Shown in pieces: positions 1-5,833 of a stretch of 6,834 bases of DNA (the first letter of the stretch is position 1; every line of letters starts with the position of its first letter). The translations under genes and the position numbers were made by a program. This DNA comes from Eubacteriales Family XIII. Incertae Sedis bacterium (GTDB lineage: Bacteria; Bacillota; Clostridia; Peptostreptococcales; Anaerovoracaceae): contig JAITEX010000042.1 in assembly GCA_031281765.1 (NCBI GenBank), forward strand, positions 1-6,834, given 5' to 3'. Below the pieces are notes generated by a model. The model searched no databases, was not told the origin of the DNA, and saw only the letters and a list, made by a program, of their open reading frames with translations.

Positions 1-50
1 TCGCTCTGATTCATGAAAAAGTCTACTTTTTGGAAACCGGGAGCATGAAA

Positions 51-785
51 ATGACCTATGATCCGGAAAAATTCGGGTATATACTGCACACCTACCGAAA
101 GGCCAACAATCTCACCTTAGCCGATTTGGGCGCGCGAATAGGCAAAAGTAAATCGACGGTATGGAAATACGAGAACGGCCTGCTCGACGTCGACCTCGAA
201 ACCTTATGCGAAATAGCGGTGGCGCTGCGCGTAAGCGCGAACTTTCTGCTCGAATCAGCCATGAAACCGGAGGATTCCCCGCGCAAGGACGGAGACGCAA
301 ACAGTTCCCCCTCCGTCCTCTCCTATTATATGTACTTCTTCGACGGTTATTCGAAAAAAATCGCGCGCAACCTCATTACCATGGCAGACGGCGGCGAACA
401 GGAAACGGAAAGCGCCCTGTTCTATCACGTTGAGTCCTTTGACAAACCGGAGGATTGCCGCGATTTTTACACGGGCAAGGCCTTCGTTTCCGACCTCTAT
501 ACGAACCTCATATTTCAAAACGCGAACAACAACGTGGAAAAACTGTTTATCGTCGCGAAAGAGCCCTTCAAAAAGCGCGGCATTATGAAGGGCATCCTTA
601 CGGGCATCTCCTACAAGATGTTTCAGCCCATCAGTTTCAAGGTCATCCTGTCGGAACGTCCTTTGCTTGAAGATGAGACCTTAGAAGACAGACTGAAAAT
701 CGACAAAGAGAACTTAGTCGACCTCCGCAAGCACAGCTGCCTTGTCCTCTCCGAGGAATACGAGGACTTCAAGTTCAAACCCTGA
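51..785 (+). CDS. XRE-family helix-turn-helix transcriptional regulator with uncharacterised C-terminal domain
   Basis: The predicted product is a 244-residue DNA-binding regulator. Residues about 6-65 form a typical XRE/Cro-CI helix-turn-helix: a first helix (GYILHTYRKANN), the LTLADLGARIGKSKSTVWKYENG turn and recognition-helix region, then LETLCEIAVALRVSANFLLE. Residues about 85-244 form a separate domain with no motif I recognise; it starts near SYYMYFFDGYSKKIARNL and could bind an effector or mediate oligomerisation. No Cys cluster or membrane segment is seen. I chose ATG 51 because GGGAG at 39-43 lies 7 nt upstream and the HTH then starts at the usual distance from the N-terminus. TTG 30 and ATG 45 are in-frame alternatives, and the frame stays open to the left edge, so an upstream start cannot be excluded. 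The next gene is glnN, about 217 nt away behind its own promoter. Control of glnN by this protein is possible from position only. Confidence 0.85.
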   Translation: MTYDPEKFGYILHTYRKANNLTLADLGARIGKSKSTVWKYENGLLDVDLETLCEIAVALRVSANFLLESAMKPEDSPRKDGDANSSPSVLSYYMYFFDGYSKKIARNLITMADGGEQETESALFYHVESFDKPEDCRDFYTGKAFVSDLYTNLIFQNANNNVEKLFIVAKEPFKKRGIMKGILTGISYKMFQPISFKVILSERPLLEDETLEDRLKIDKENLVDLRKHSCLVLSEEYEDFKFKP

Positions 786-814
786 CGTTTTGCTCCCGCG
801 CTCGTCCCACTCTT

Positions 815-916
815 GCGAAAATTCCGTTAATTATCTGACAATTAGGTGCGCATATAATGTGTGCCTAATTTTATTAGGCAAAATGCCGAAATTCCGCGTT
901 TAATAATCTGAAAATT
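815..916. repeat. Imperfect direct repeat pair upstream of glnN
   Basis: Two related units of about 30 nt lie at 815-843 and 885-916. Both start with a GAAA(A)TTCCG block (10 of 12 positions match over 815-826 and 885-896). Both continue with a TTAAT-A-TCTGA-AATT block (15 of 17 match over 827-843 and 900-916), and the second copy carries 3 extra bases between the blocks. A third AAAATTCCG lies at 911-919, overlapping the end of copy 2. The repeats bracket the palindromes at 840-880 and sit upstream of the glnN promoter. They could be tandem regulator sites or an old duplication; no known operator consensus was recognised. Confidence 0.55.
840..880. promoter_or_regulatory. Two overlapping palindromes sharing one arm (candidate operator or alternative hairpins) upstream of glnN
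   Basis: Three copies of one half-site are present: AATTAGG at 840-846, its inverse TGCCTAAT at 862-869, and ATTAGGCA at 873-880. The middle copy pairs perfectly with the third (8-bp arms, TTT centre, 862-880). It also pairs with the first across 840-870: 7 perfect base pairs, then a stem that continues with G-U pairs in RNA around a 3-nt loop. The two hairpins are mutually exclusive. As DNA this is a three-half-site operator candidate about 50 bp upstream of the glnN -35. As RNA it could end or attenuate transcripts from the XRE gene, though the U-tract is poor. A TATAAT at 853-858 lies inside the first palindrome but lacks a well-spaced -35. Confidence 0.5.
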
Positions 917-928
917 CCGAACTTCGCA

Positions 929-958
929 TTGACACAGGACCCCGAACCGCGGTATTCT
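929..958 (+). promoter_or_regulatory. Probable sigma-70-type promoter of glnN
   Basis: A perfect TTGACA (929-934) is followed after 18 nt by TATTCT (953-958, four of six consensus bases). Transcription would start near 965, giving a leader of about 38 nt before ATG 1003. AT-rich sequence (TATTATAG) just downstream offers other -10 candidates, but their spacing from TTGACA is too long. Confidence 0.6.
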
Positions 959-1002
959 ATTATAGTATTTTTAATCATACTTGAAACAGAAAGGGCTAAG
1001 GA

Positions 1003-3114
1003 ATGAGTGAGAATTTTGATTTAATGAGGGATTACGCGAGCAACGTCTTCAACTTCCGGGTGATGAAGGAACGGTTGCCGAATGATATATACCGGTCTCT
1101 GAAAACCAGTATCAAGGACCGCAGTTCCATCGACCCGTCCATTGCGGATGTGGTCGCGAACACTATGAAGGAGTGGGCGCTCGAAAAAGGCGCGACCCAC
1201 TTCACCCATTGGTTCCAACCGATGACGGGCGTGACGGCGGAGAAGCATGAGTCGTTTATCAATTTTCAAGGGGACCGCAAACTCGTCCTCGAATTTTCGG
1301 GCAAGGAACTCATCAAAGGGGAACCCGACGCGTCAAGCTTCCCGACGGGCGGCGTGCGCGCCACCTTCGAGGCGCGTGGCTATACGGCGTGGGACCCGAC
1401 CTCTCCCGCTTTCGTAAAGGGCAGCGTCCTCTATATACCGACGGCGTTCTGCTCCTACGGCGGTGAAGCCCTCGACAAAAAGACACCGCTGCTCCGCTCC
1501 ATGCAGGCCATCGACAAACAAGGCAGCCGCATACTGAAACTGTTCGGGGACGACGGCTCGGGCATTATCGCAAACGTCGGCGCGGAGCAGGAGTACTTCC
1601 TTATCGACGAATCCGTCTACGAGCAGCGCCCCGACCTCATCTATTCGGGCCGCACGCTCTTCGGTTCCGCGCCTCCGAAAGGTCAGGACCTTGACGACCA
1701 TTACTTCGGCGTTATCAAGCCGCGCGTCGTCGCGTTCATGCAGGACCTCGACGAGACGCTGTGGTCGCTCGGCATCGCGAGCAAGACGCGGCACAACGAA
1801 GTGGCGCCCGCCCAGCATGAGCTGGCGTCGGTCTACGAGAGCGCCAATACGGGCACCGACCACAATCAGCTCATTATGGAGACGCTGAAGTCAAAGGCCC
1901 CCGAACACGGCCTCGTCTGCCTGACGAACGAGAAACCTTTCGCGGGCGTCAACGGCAGCGGCAAGCACTGCAACTGGTCGATCAGCACCACAAAGGGAGA
2001 AAACCTGCTTGACCCCGGCAAGACGCCGTCCGAAAACGCGCGCTTCCTGCTCTTCCTCACGGCCGTTATCAAGGCCATCGACGAACATCAGGATGTTATG
2101 CGCCTCTCCGTCGCCACGGCCGCGAACGATCATCGCCTCGGCGTCGCCGAAGCGCCCCCGGCCATTATATCGATATTCCTCGGGGACGAACTGACGGAAG
2201 TCATCGACTCGATAAAGAGCGGCATGGACCTCGCATCCAAGGAGAGCGTCAAAATGGATATCGGCGTCGACGCCCTGCCGCAGTTCCCGAAAGATACGAC
2301 GGACCGCAACCGGACTTCGCCGTTCGCGTTCACGGGCAATAAATTCGAATTCCGCATGGTCGGCTCGTCCCTCTCCATCGCGGGCCCGCTCTTCATCCTG
2401 AACACCATCGTCGCGGACGTGCTTGCGGAGTTCGCGGACCGGCTCGAAAAAGCGGATGACTTCCGCGCCGAACTTTCGGCTCTTATCAAGGAGAATCTCG
2501 AAGCCCATGACCGCATAATATTCAACGGCAACAACTATGCCGACGAATGGGTCGTGGAAGCGGAGCGGCGCGGCCTGCTGAACCTGAAAACGACGACGGA
2601 CGCCCTCCCCTACTTCATTACGGACGAGAATATCGCCCTGTTCGACCGCCACGGCGTGCTGACGCCGGCGGAGACGCATTCGCGCTATGAACTGCTGCTC
2701 GAAACCTACTGCAAAGTGCTGCATATCGAAGTCCAGTCCATGCTTGAGATCGCGCATCGCGGCATCGTACCGGCCGTCATCGGCTACCAGTCCGATATTG
2801 CGAAGGCGCTCGCGAAGAAAACGCGCCTCTCCGAGAAGGTTGGCGTGGCTTTCGGCGCCAAACTCGAAACGGGGTTGCTCGCAAAAATCTCCGCGCTCGC
2901 GGACGAGCTCGACGAGGACATCGCGGCGCTTGAGGCCGCGGTTGCGGGCGTCGATGAGGATGCCGATACGCTTACCGTCGCGAAATACTATAGCACGGCA
3001 ATCATCGGCGCTATGGAGAAGCTCCGCGCCACGGCCGACACGCTGGAATCCCTCGTGGATGAAGAATATTGGCCGCTGCCGAGCTATGGGGAGATACTCT
3101 ATAGTGTGAAGTAA
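1003..3114 (+). CDS. glnN: Glutamine synthetase type III
   Basis: The 703-residue product is a GSIII, making glutamine from glutamate, ammonia and ATP in the cytoplasm; the family forms dodecamers. Length agrees with GSIII (about 700-730 residues) and is far above GSI/GSII. Visible motifs, in order: the N-terminal GSIII segment FTHWFQPMTG (67-76), SSFPTGGVRATFEARGYTAW (111-130), the metal/glutamate-binding VGAEQEYF (192-199), RHNEVAPAQHE (263-273), the NGSGKHCNWS loop (317-326), and DRNRTSPFAFTGNKFEFRM (434-452), which carries the phosphate-binding arginines and the metal-ligand glutamate. The helical C-terminal extension (about 560-703) typical of GSIII is complete. ATG 1003 is preceded by AAGGG (991-995) at 7 nt. 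The gene has its own promoter and a strong terminator, so it is probably monocistronic. No GlnR/TnrA consensus (TGTNA-type) is evident upstream, but unexplained repeats and palindromes are. Confidence 0.97.
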   Translation: MSENFDLMRDYASNVFNFRVMKERLPNDIYRSLKTSIKDRSSIDPSIADVVANTMKEWALEKGATHFTHWFQPMTGVTAEKHESFINFQGDRKLVLEFSGKELIKGEPDASSFPTGGVRATFEARGYTAWDPTSPAFVKGSVLYIPTAFCSYGGEALDKKTPLLRSMQAIDKQGSRILKLFGDDGSGIIANVGAEQEYFLIDESVYEQRPDLIYSGRTLFGSAPPKGQDLDDHYFGVIKPRVVAFMQDLDETLWSLGIASKTRHNEVAPAQHELASVYESANTGTDHNQLIMETLKSKAPEHGLVCLTNEKPFAGVNGSGKHCNWSISTTKGENLLDPGKTPSENARFLLFLTAVIKAIDEHQDVMRLSVATAANDHRLGVAEAPPAIISIFLGDELTEVIDSIKSGMDLASKESVKMDIGVDALPQFPKDTTDRNRTSPFAFTGNKFEFRMVGSSLSIAGPLFILNTIVADVLAEFADRLEKADDFRAELSALIKENLEAHDRIIFNGNNYADEWVVEAERRGLLNLKTTTDALPYFITDENIALFDRHGVLTPAETHSRYELLLETYCKVLHIEVQSMLEIAHRGIVPAVIGYQSDIAKALAKKTRLSEKVGVAFGAKLETGLLAKISALADELDEDIAALEAAVAGVDEDADTLTVAKYYSTAIIGAMEKLRATADTLESLVDEEYWPLPSYGEILYSVK

Positions 3115-3183
3115 AGATGTGCGCCTTGCTCACGGCGAAACATTTCGGGATTTCATATTTTGCCTTTGTCACTAGGATAGCCT

Positions 3184-3215
3184 AAAGGGACGGATTTCGC
3201 TCCGTTCCTTTTTTT
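3184..3215 (+). terminator. Rho-independent terminator of glnN
   Basis: The stem AAAGGGACGGA (3184-3194) pairs with TCCGTTCCTTT (3201-3211) with a single G-U pair and a 6-nt TTTCGC loop. A run of seven T ends at 3215. It lies 70 nt after the glnN stop and separates glnN from the Rrf2 operon. Confidence 0.93.
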
Positions 3216-3265
3216 ATGCCTCTGTTTTTTAAAAACTTTATATTTTTCTAAAAATTTTCGAATTT

Positions 3266-3290
3266 ATACTTGACAAAATTGGTCGAGTAT
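3266..3290. promoter_or_regulatory. IscR type 1-like operator overlapping the rrf2 promoter
   Basis: The arms ATACTTGAC (3266-3274) and GTCGAGTAT (3282-3290) form an inverted repeat with 8 of 9 positions matching and a 7-nt AAAATTG centre. From memory, the E. coli IscR type 1 site has arms ATASYYGAC and GTCRRSTAT around a 7-nt W-rich centre; this 25-bp site agrees at 23 of 25 positions. It covers the -35 and spacer of the promoter of the downstream Rrf2-family gene, the layout expected for autorepression by a cluster-loaded regulator. The operator class is known from E. coli; its use in this organism is inferred. Confidence 0.75.
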
Positions 3291-3298
3291 AATATTGT
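3270..3298 (+). promoter_or_regulatory. Promoter of the Rrf2-family regulator gene
   Basis: A perfect TTGACA lies at 3270-3275. At the standard 17-nt spacing the -10 is TATTGT (3293-3298). A perfect TATAAT (3288-3293) sits only 12 nt from the -35, too close for normal use. The region just upstream (3225-3265) is very AT-rich with A/T tracts and may act as an UP element. The leader before ATG 3322 would be short, about 17 nt. Confidence 0.65.
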
Positions 3299-3321
3299 GA
3301 AAGCAAAGAGGAGGTAGACCG

Positions 3322-3729
3322 ATGATAATTACGAGAGAACTGGATTATGCTATCAGGGTATTGCGCAGCCTGGAGAACGGCAAGAAGAAAGCCACTCCCG
3401 ATATTTGTCGTGAAGAAGACCTCCCTCTGCACTTCGTTTACCGGATAGTAAAGAAGTTGGATTGCGCAGGAATGGTAGACATATCGCGCGGCAAAGACGG
3501 CGGCGTTCTGCTCGCGTGCGATCTCGCAACGCTCACCGTTCACGACCTTATGACGGCCTTAGACGGCCGCGTGTACGTAAACGCGTGCCTGCAGCCCGGG
3601 TACGTCTGTGAATACCGGCGGACCCACAACGGCAAATGCGGCGCGCACAACCACATGATGTCTTTGCAAAACGATATGGACAATTTGCTGCGCAGCAGGT
3701 CTATCCGCGAACTCATCGCGGATGATTAA
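3322..3729 (+). CDS. Rrf2-family (IscR-like) transcriptional regulator, probable Fe-S sensor
   Basis: The 135-residue product is a winged-helix Rrf2 regulator. The N-terminal MIITRELDYAIRVLRSLENG, the HTH around residues 25-48 (DICREEDLPLHFVYRIVKKL) and the wing SRGKDGGVLL (55-64) follow the IscR/NsrR pattern. Residues 89-109 carry C89-x6-C96-x9-C106-x2-H109. Three Cys followed by a nearby His is the [2Fe-2S] ligand set of E. coli IscR, but the spacing here is longer than the C-x5-C-x5-C-x2-H I recall for IscR. The start is well set: GAGGAGGT (3308-3315) puts GGAGG 7 nt before the ATG. The IscR type 1-like site over its promoter predicts autoregulation. No iscS/iscU follows; instead the neighbours are the acyl-CoA dehydrogenase fusion and a flavodiiron protein, so a role in O2, NO or redox response is likely. 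NsrR- or CymR-type function cannot be excluded. Confidence 0.9.
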   Translation: MIITRELDYAIRVLRSLENGKKKATPDICREEDLPLHFVYRIVKKLDCAGMVDISRGKDGGVLLACDLATLTVHDLMTALDGRVYVNACLQPGYVCEYRRTHNGKCGAHNHMMSLQNDMDNLLRSRSIRELIADD

Positions 3730-3774
3730 ATAGGGAACATTGATTGATTCCGTTCGTCAGATGGGCCGATGGAT

Positions 3775-3797
3775 TTTTTGCCTGACATAGGCAAAAA
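3775..3797. promoter_or_regulatory. Perfect 23-bp palindrome upstream of the acyl-CoA dehydrogenase fusion gene
   Basis: Arms TTTTTGCCT (3775-3783) and AGGCAAAAA (3789-3797) are perfectly complementary around GACAT. No T-tract follows on either strand beyond the arms themselves, so it is a poor terminator and a better operator candidate. It overlaps the -35 of a possible promoter. It does not match the IscR type 1, PerR, Rex or NsrR sites I know. Confidence 0.6.
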
Positions 3798-3810
3798 CCG
3801 CAGGAATACT
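3782..3810 (+). promoter_or_regulatory. Possible promoter for the acyl-CoA dehydrogenase fusion and flavodiiron operon
   Basis: CTGACA (3782-3787, five of six) is followed after 17 nt by AATACT (3805-3810, four of six). The -10 lies in a small inverted repeat, AATAC-TGGTG-GTATT (3805-3819). No terminator separates this site from the Rrf2 gene ending at 3729, so read-through from the rrf2 promoter may also supply the operon. Confidence 0.4.
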
Positions 3811-3824
3811 GGTGGTATTTTGAG

Positions 3825-3852
3825 GATTTTTGCCGAAGGCAGGCGGAAAATC
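3825..3852 (+). other. Leader hairpin before the fusion gene
   Basis: GATTTTTGCC (3825-3834) can pair with GGCGGAAAATC (3842-3852) with one bulged G, one T-G pair and a GAAGGCA loop. The segment GGATTTTTGCC here repeats GGATTTTTTGCC at 3771-3782, about 53 nt upstream, each followed shortly by AGGCA. It could be a leader RNA structure or a second regulator site. Confidence 0.35.
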
Positions 3853-3902
3853 GGCGGCTCAGATGCATGGACAGGAATTAATCAACGTTCCCGTAAACAA
3901 AA

Positions 3903-3908
3903 AGGAGG
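3903..3908 (+). promoter_or_regulatory. Ribosome binding site that fixes the fusion gene start
   Basis: AGGAGG stands 7 nt before ATG 3916. It is the only strong site in the open frame, which otherwise extends back to an ATG at 3769 without a good binding site. The predicted protein therefore begins MLYRTTNEHEAFR, as expected for an acyl-CoA dehydrogenase. Confidence 0.9.
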
Positions 3909-3915
3909 CGATTAT

Positions 3916-5817
3916 ATGTTGTATAGAACAACAAACGAACACGAGGCATTCCGCGCCAAGGTACGCGAATTTGCCGAAACGGAGATCAAGCCGCTTACCT
4001 TCCTGCTCGATAAGGAAAACGGGTTTCCCGATGAGCAGGTACGGACCATGGGAGGTTTCGGATGGCTCGGCATTCCCTTCCCCGCCGAGTACGGCGGCAT
4101 GGGGCTCGACTATATCAGCTACGCGATAGCGGTCGAAGAGCTTGCGCGCGTCGACGGCGGCGCGGGGGTCATACTCTCCGCCCATACCTCTCTCGGCGCA
4201 TGGCCCATCTTTGCCTACGGTACCGAAGAACAGAAACAGAAATACCTCGTGCCGCTCGCAAAGGGCGAAAAGCTCGGCGCGTTCGGACTGACCGAGCCCA
4301 ACGCGGGATCCGACGCGGGCGGGACGGAAACGACGGCCGTACCCGAGGGCGATTATTATCTGCTGAACGGCGGCAAGATATTCATCACGAACGCGGACAA
4401 GGCCGAGACCTATGTCGTGTTCGCGTCCACCTCGCCGGAACTCGGTACGCGCGGCATCAGCGCGTTCATCATCGAAAAAGGCTGGAAAGGCTTCACCTTC
4501 GGGGACCATTATGACAAGATGGGCATCCGGAGTTCATCGACGGCCGAGCTGATATTCAATGATGTGAAGGTGCCGAAGGAGAACCTGCTCGGCCGCGAGG
4601 GCGAGGGGTTCCGCATCGCAATGGCGACCCTCGACGGCGGACGCATCGGTATTGCGGCCCAGGCGCTCGGCATTCAGCAGGGCGCGTACGAAGCTGCGCT
4701 TGAATACGCGAAGGAACGCGTGCAGTTCGGCAAACCGATAGCTTTCCAGCAGTCGATCAGCTTCAAACTGGCTGATATGGCGACAAAGATTCGCTCGGGG
4801 CGCCTGCTCGTATACTCCTCCGCTTCCCTGAAAGACGAACATCTGCCCTACGGCATGGAATCCGCCATGGCAAAGCAGTTCGTTTCGGAAAGAGGCCTTG
4901 AGATAGTCAACGACGCCCTGCAGATATTCGGCGGGAACGGCTACCTGAAAGGCATGGATGTGGAACGTTTCTACCGTGACGCCAAAATCTGTACCATATA
5001 CGAGGGCACGAGCGAAATACAGCGCATCGTCATAGCGTCGCATATTATCGGAAAGCCGCCGAAGGAAAGCGCTATCGCTGCGGCGAAAGCCGGAGCGGTC
5101 ACGGGCGAGCGCAAAAAGGAACTCTTTAAGGACGGCACTGCGCAGGAAAAAGTGGACGCGCTCGTCGCCGCTCTCGAAAAGGACGGCTACGATTTCTCGG
5201 TCGGCATCGACATCAATACGCCCATTATCGACGCGGAGCGCGTCGTCAGCATGGGCAAGGGTATCGGCGAGCAGAAGAACGTGAAGCTCATCGAAAACTT
5301 GGCAAAGGCAGCGGGGGCGGCCATCGGCTCGTCGCGTCCCGTAGCGGAAACCCTGAAATACCTGCCGATAAACCGCTATGTCGGTATGTCCGGGCAGAAA
5401 TTCTCAGGCAACCTCTATATCGCGGTCGGCATCTCCGGCGCCGGTCAGCATCTGAAGGGTATCAAGAACGCGTCCACCATCGTGGCCATCAACAGCAACG
5501 CGGGCGCGCCGATATTCAAGAATTGCGACTACGGCATCGTCGGCGACCTCTTTGAGATCGCGCCGCTGCTCACGAAGGCCCTCGGCCTCGAAGAGAAGAA
5601 ACCCGCGCCGCCCATGAAGAAAGTGCGCCGTTCCACGCCGAAGAAACTGCCGCCCGTCTGGAAACAGCATATCTGCAACGGCTGCGGTTACGAGTATATA
5701 CCGGACCTCGGCGACCCGGAAAACGGCGTGATGCCCGGTACGCTCTTTGAGAATCTGCCGGACTCATGGATTTGCCCCGAATGCGGCGAAGCCATCGACC
5801 AGTTTATCGAAGTGTAA
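3916..5817 (+). CDS. Three-module fusion: acyl-CoA dehydrogenase, ETF-alpha FAD domain, rubredoxin
   Basis: The 633-residue protein has three parts. Residues 1 to about 380 are a short-chain (butyryl-CoA-like) acyl-CoA dehydrogenase with GAFGLTEPNAGSDAGG, MATLDGGRIGIAAQALGI, RVQFGKPI, QIFGGNGY and the IYEGTSEIQR motif, whose Glu363 should be the catalytic base. Residues about 430-560 match the C-terminal FAD-binding domain of ETF-alpha: AERVVSMGKGIGEQKN, SSR (Arg474), VGMSG, LYIAVGISGAGQH (500-512) and DYGIVGDLFEIAP. The N-terminal ETF-alpha domain is absent, and no ETF-beta gene is in the window. A Pro/Lys-rich linker (560-582) leads to a complete rubredoxin (583-633) with C587-x2-C590-GY and LPDSWIC620-P-x-C623-G. 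Ordinary acyl-CoA dehydrogenases are about 380 residues. The predicted activity is acyl-CoA:rubredoxin electron transfer; the reverse direction is also possible. The flavodiiron gene follows after 16 nt. Module identities are very sure; acyl chain length and physiological direction are not. Confidence 0.95.
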   Translation: MLYRTTNEHEAFRAKVREFAETEIKPLTFLLDKENGFPDEQVRTMGGFGWLGIPFPAEYGGMGLDYISYAIAVEELARVDGGAGVILSAHTSLGAWPIFAYGTEEQKQKYLVPLAKGEKLGAFGLTEPNAGSDAGGTETTAVPEGDYYLLNGGKIFITNADKAETYVVFASTSPELGTRGISAFIIEKGWKGFTFGDHYDKMGIRSSSTAELIFNDVKVPKENLLGREGEGFRIAMATLDGGRIGIAAQALGIQQGAYEAALEYAKERVQFGKPIAFQQSISFKLADMATKIRSGRLLVYSSASLKDEHLPYGMESAMAKQFVSERGLEIVNDALQIFGGNGYLKGMDVERFYRDAKICTIYEGTSEIQRIVIASHIIGKPPKESAIAAAKAGAVTGERKKELFKDGTAQEKVDALVAALEKDGYDFSVGIDINTPIIDAERVVSMGKGIGEQKNVKLIENLAKAAGAAIGSSRPVAETLKYLPINRYVGMSGQKFSGNLYIAVGISGAGQHLKGIKNASTIVAINSNAGAPIFKNCDYGIVGDLFEIAPLLTKALGLEEKKPAPPMKKVRRSTPKKLPPVWKQHICNGCGYEYIPDLGDPENGVMPGTLFENLPDSWICPECGEAIDQFIEV

Positions 5818-5833
5818 CTAAGGAGGTAAGAAC

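Noticed and set aside
13..48. Eleven-codon frame MKKSTFWKPGA ending in an ATGA overlap with ATG 45
   Set aside because: No ribosome binding site can be judged so close to the edge, and the length is too short to support a leader peptide; the overlap may be chance.
840..870. Hairpin as a clean intrinsic terminator of the XRE gene
   Set aside because: The lower stem is AT-rich, the middle depends on G-U pairs and the following TTTTATT is interrupted. Kept only as an operator or alternative-hairpin candidate.
883..903. Six-codon frame in the glnN upstream region
   Set aside because: It has only a weak AGG upstream and lies before the predicted glnN transcript start, so it is not a credible leader peptide.
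1891..2757. Long open frame on the minus strand opposite glnN (288 codons)
   Set aside because: It lies antiparallel to a clearly conserved GSIII gene, has Arg/Val-rich low-information sequence and no recognisable domain. It is a shadow of the strong codon bias of glnN, as are the other antisense frames over glnN, the fusion gene and fprA.
3238..3543. Minus-strand frame of 101 codons overlapping the Rrf2 gene and its promoter
   Set aside because: It covers a well-supported operator, promoter and conserved gene on the other strand, and its product shows no domain.
3769..3915. N-terminal extension of the acyl-CoA dehydrogenase fusion from an ATG at 3769
   Set aside because: No good ribosome binding site there; the 49 extra residues do not resemble the family and lie over palindromic regulatory DNA. 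AGGAGG 7 nt before ATG 3916 decides the start.
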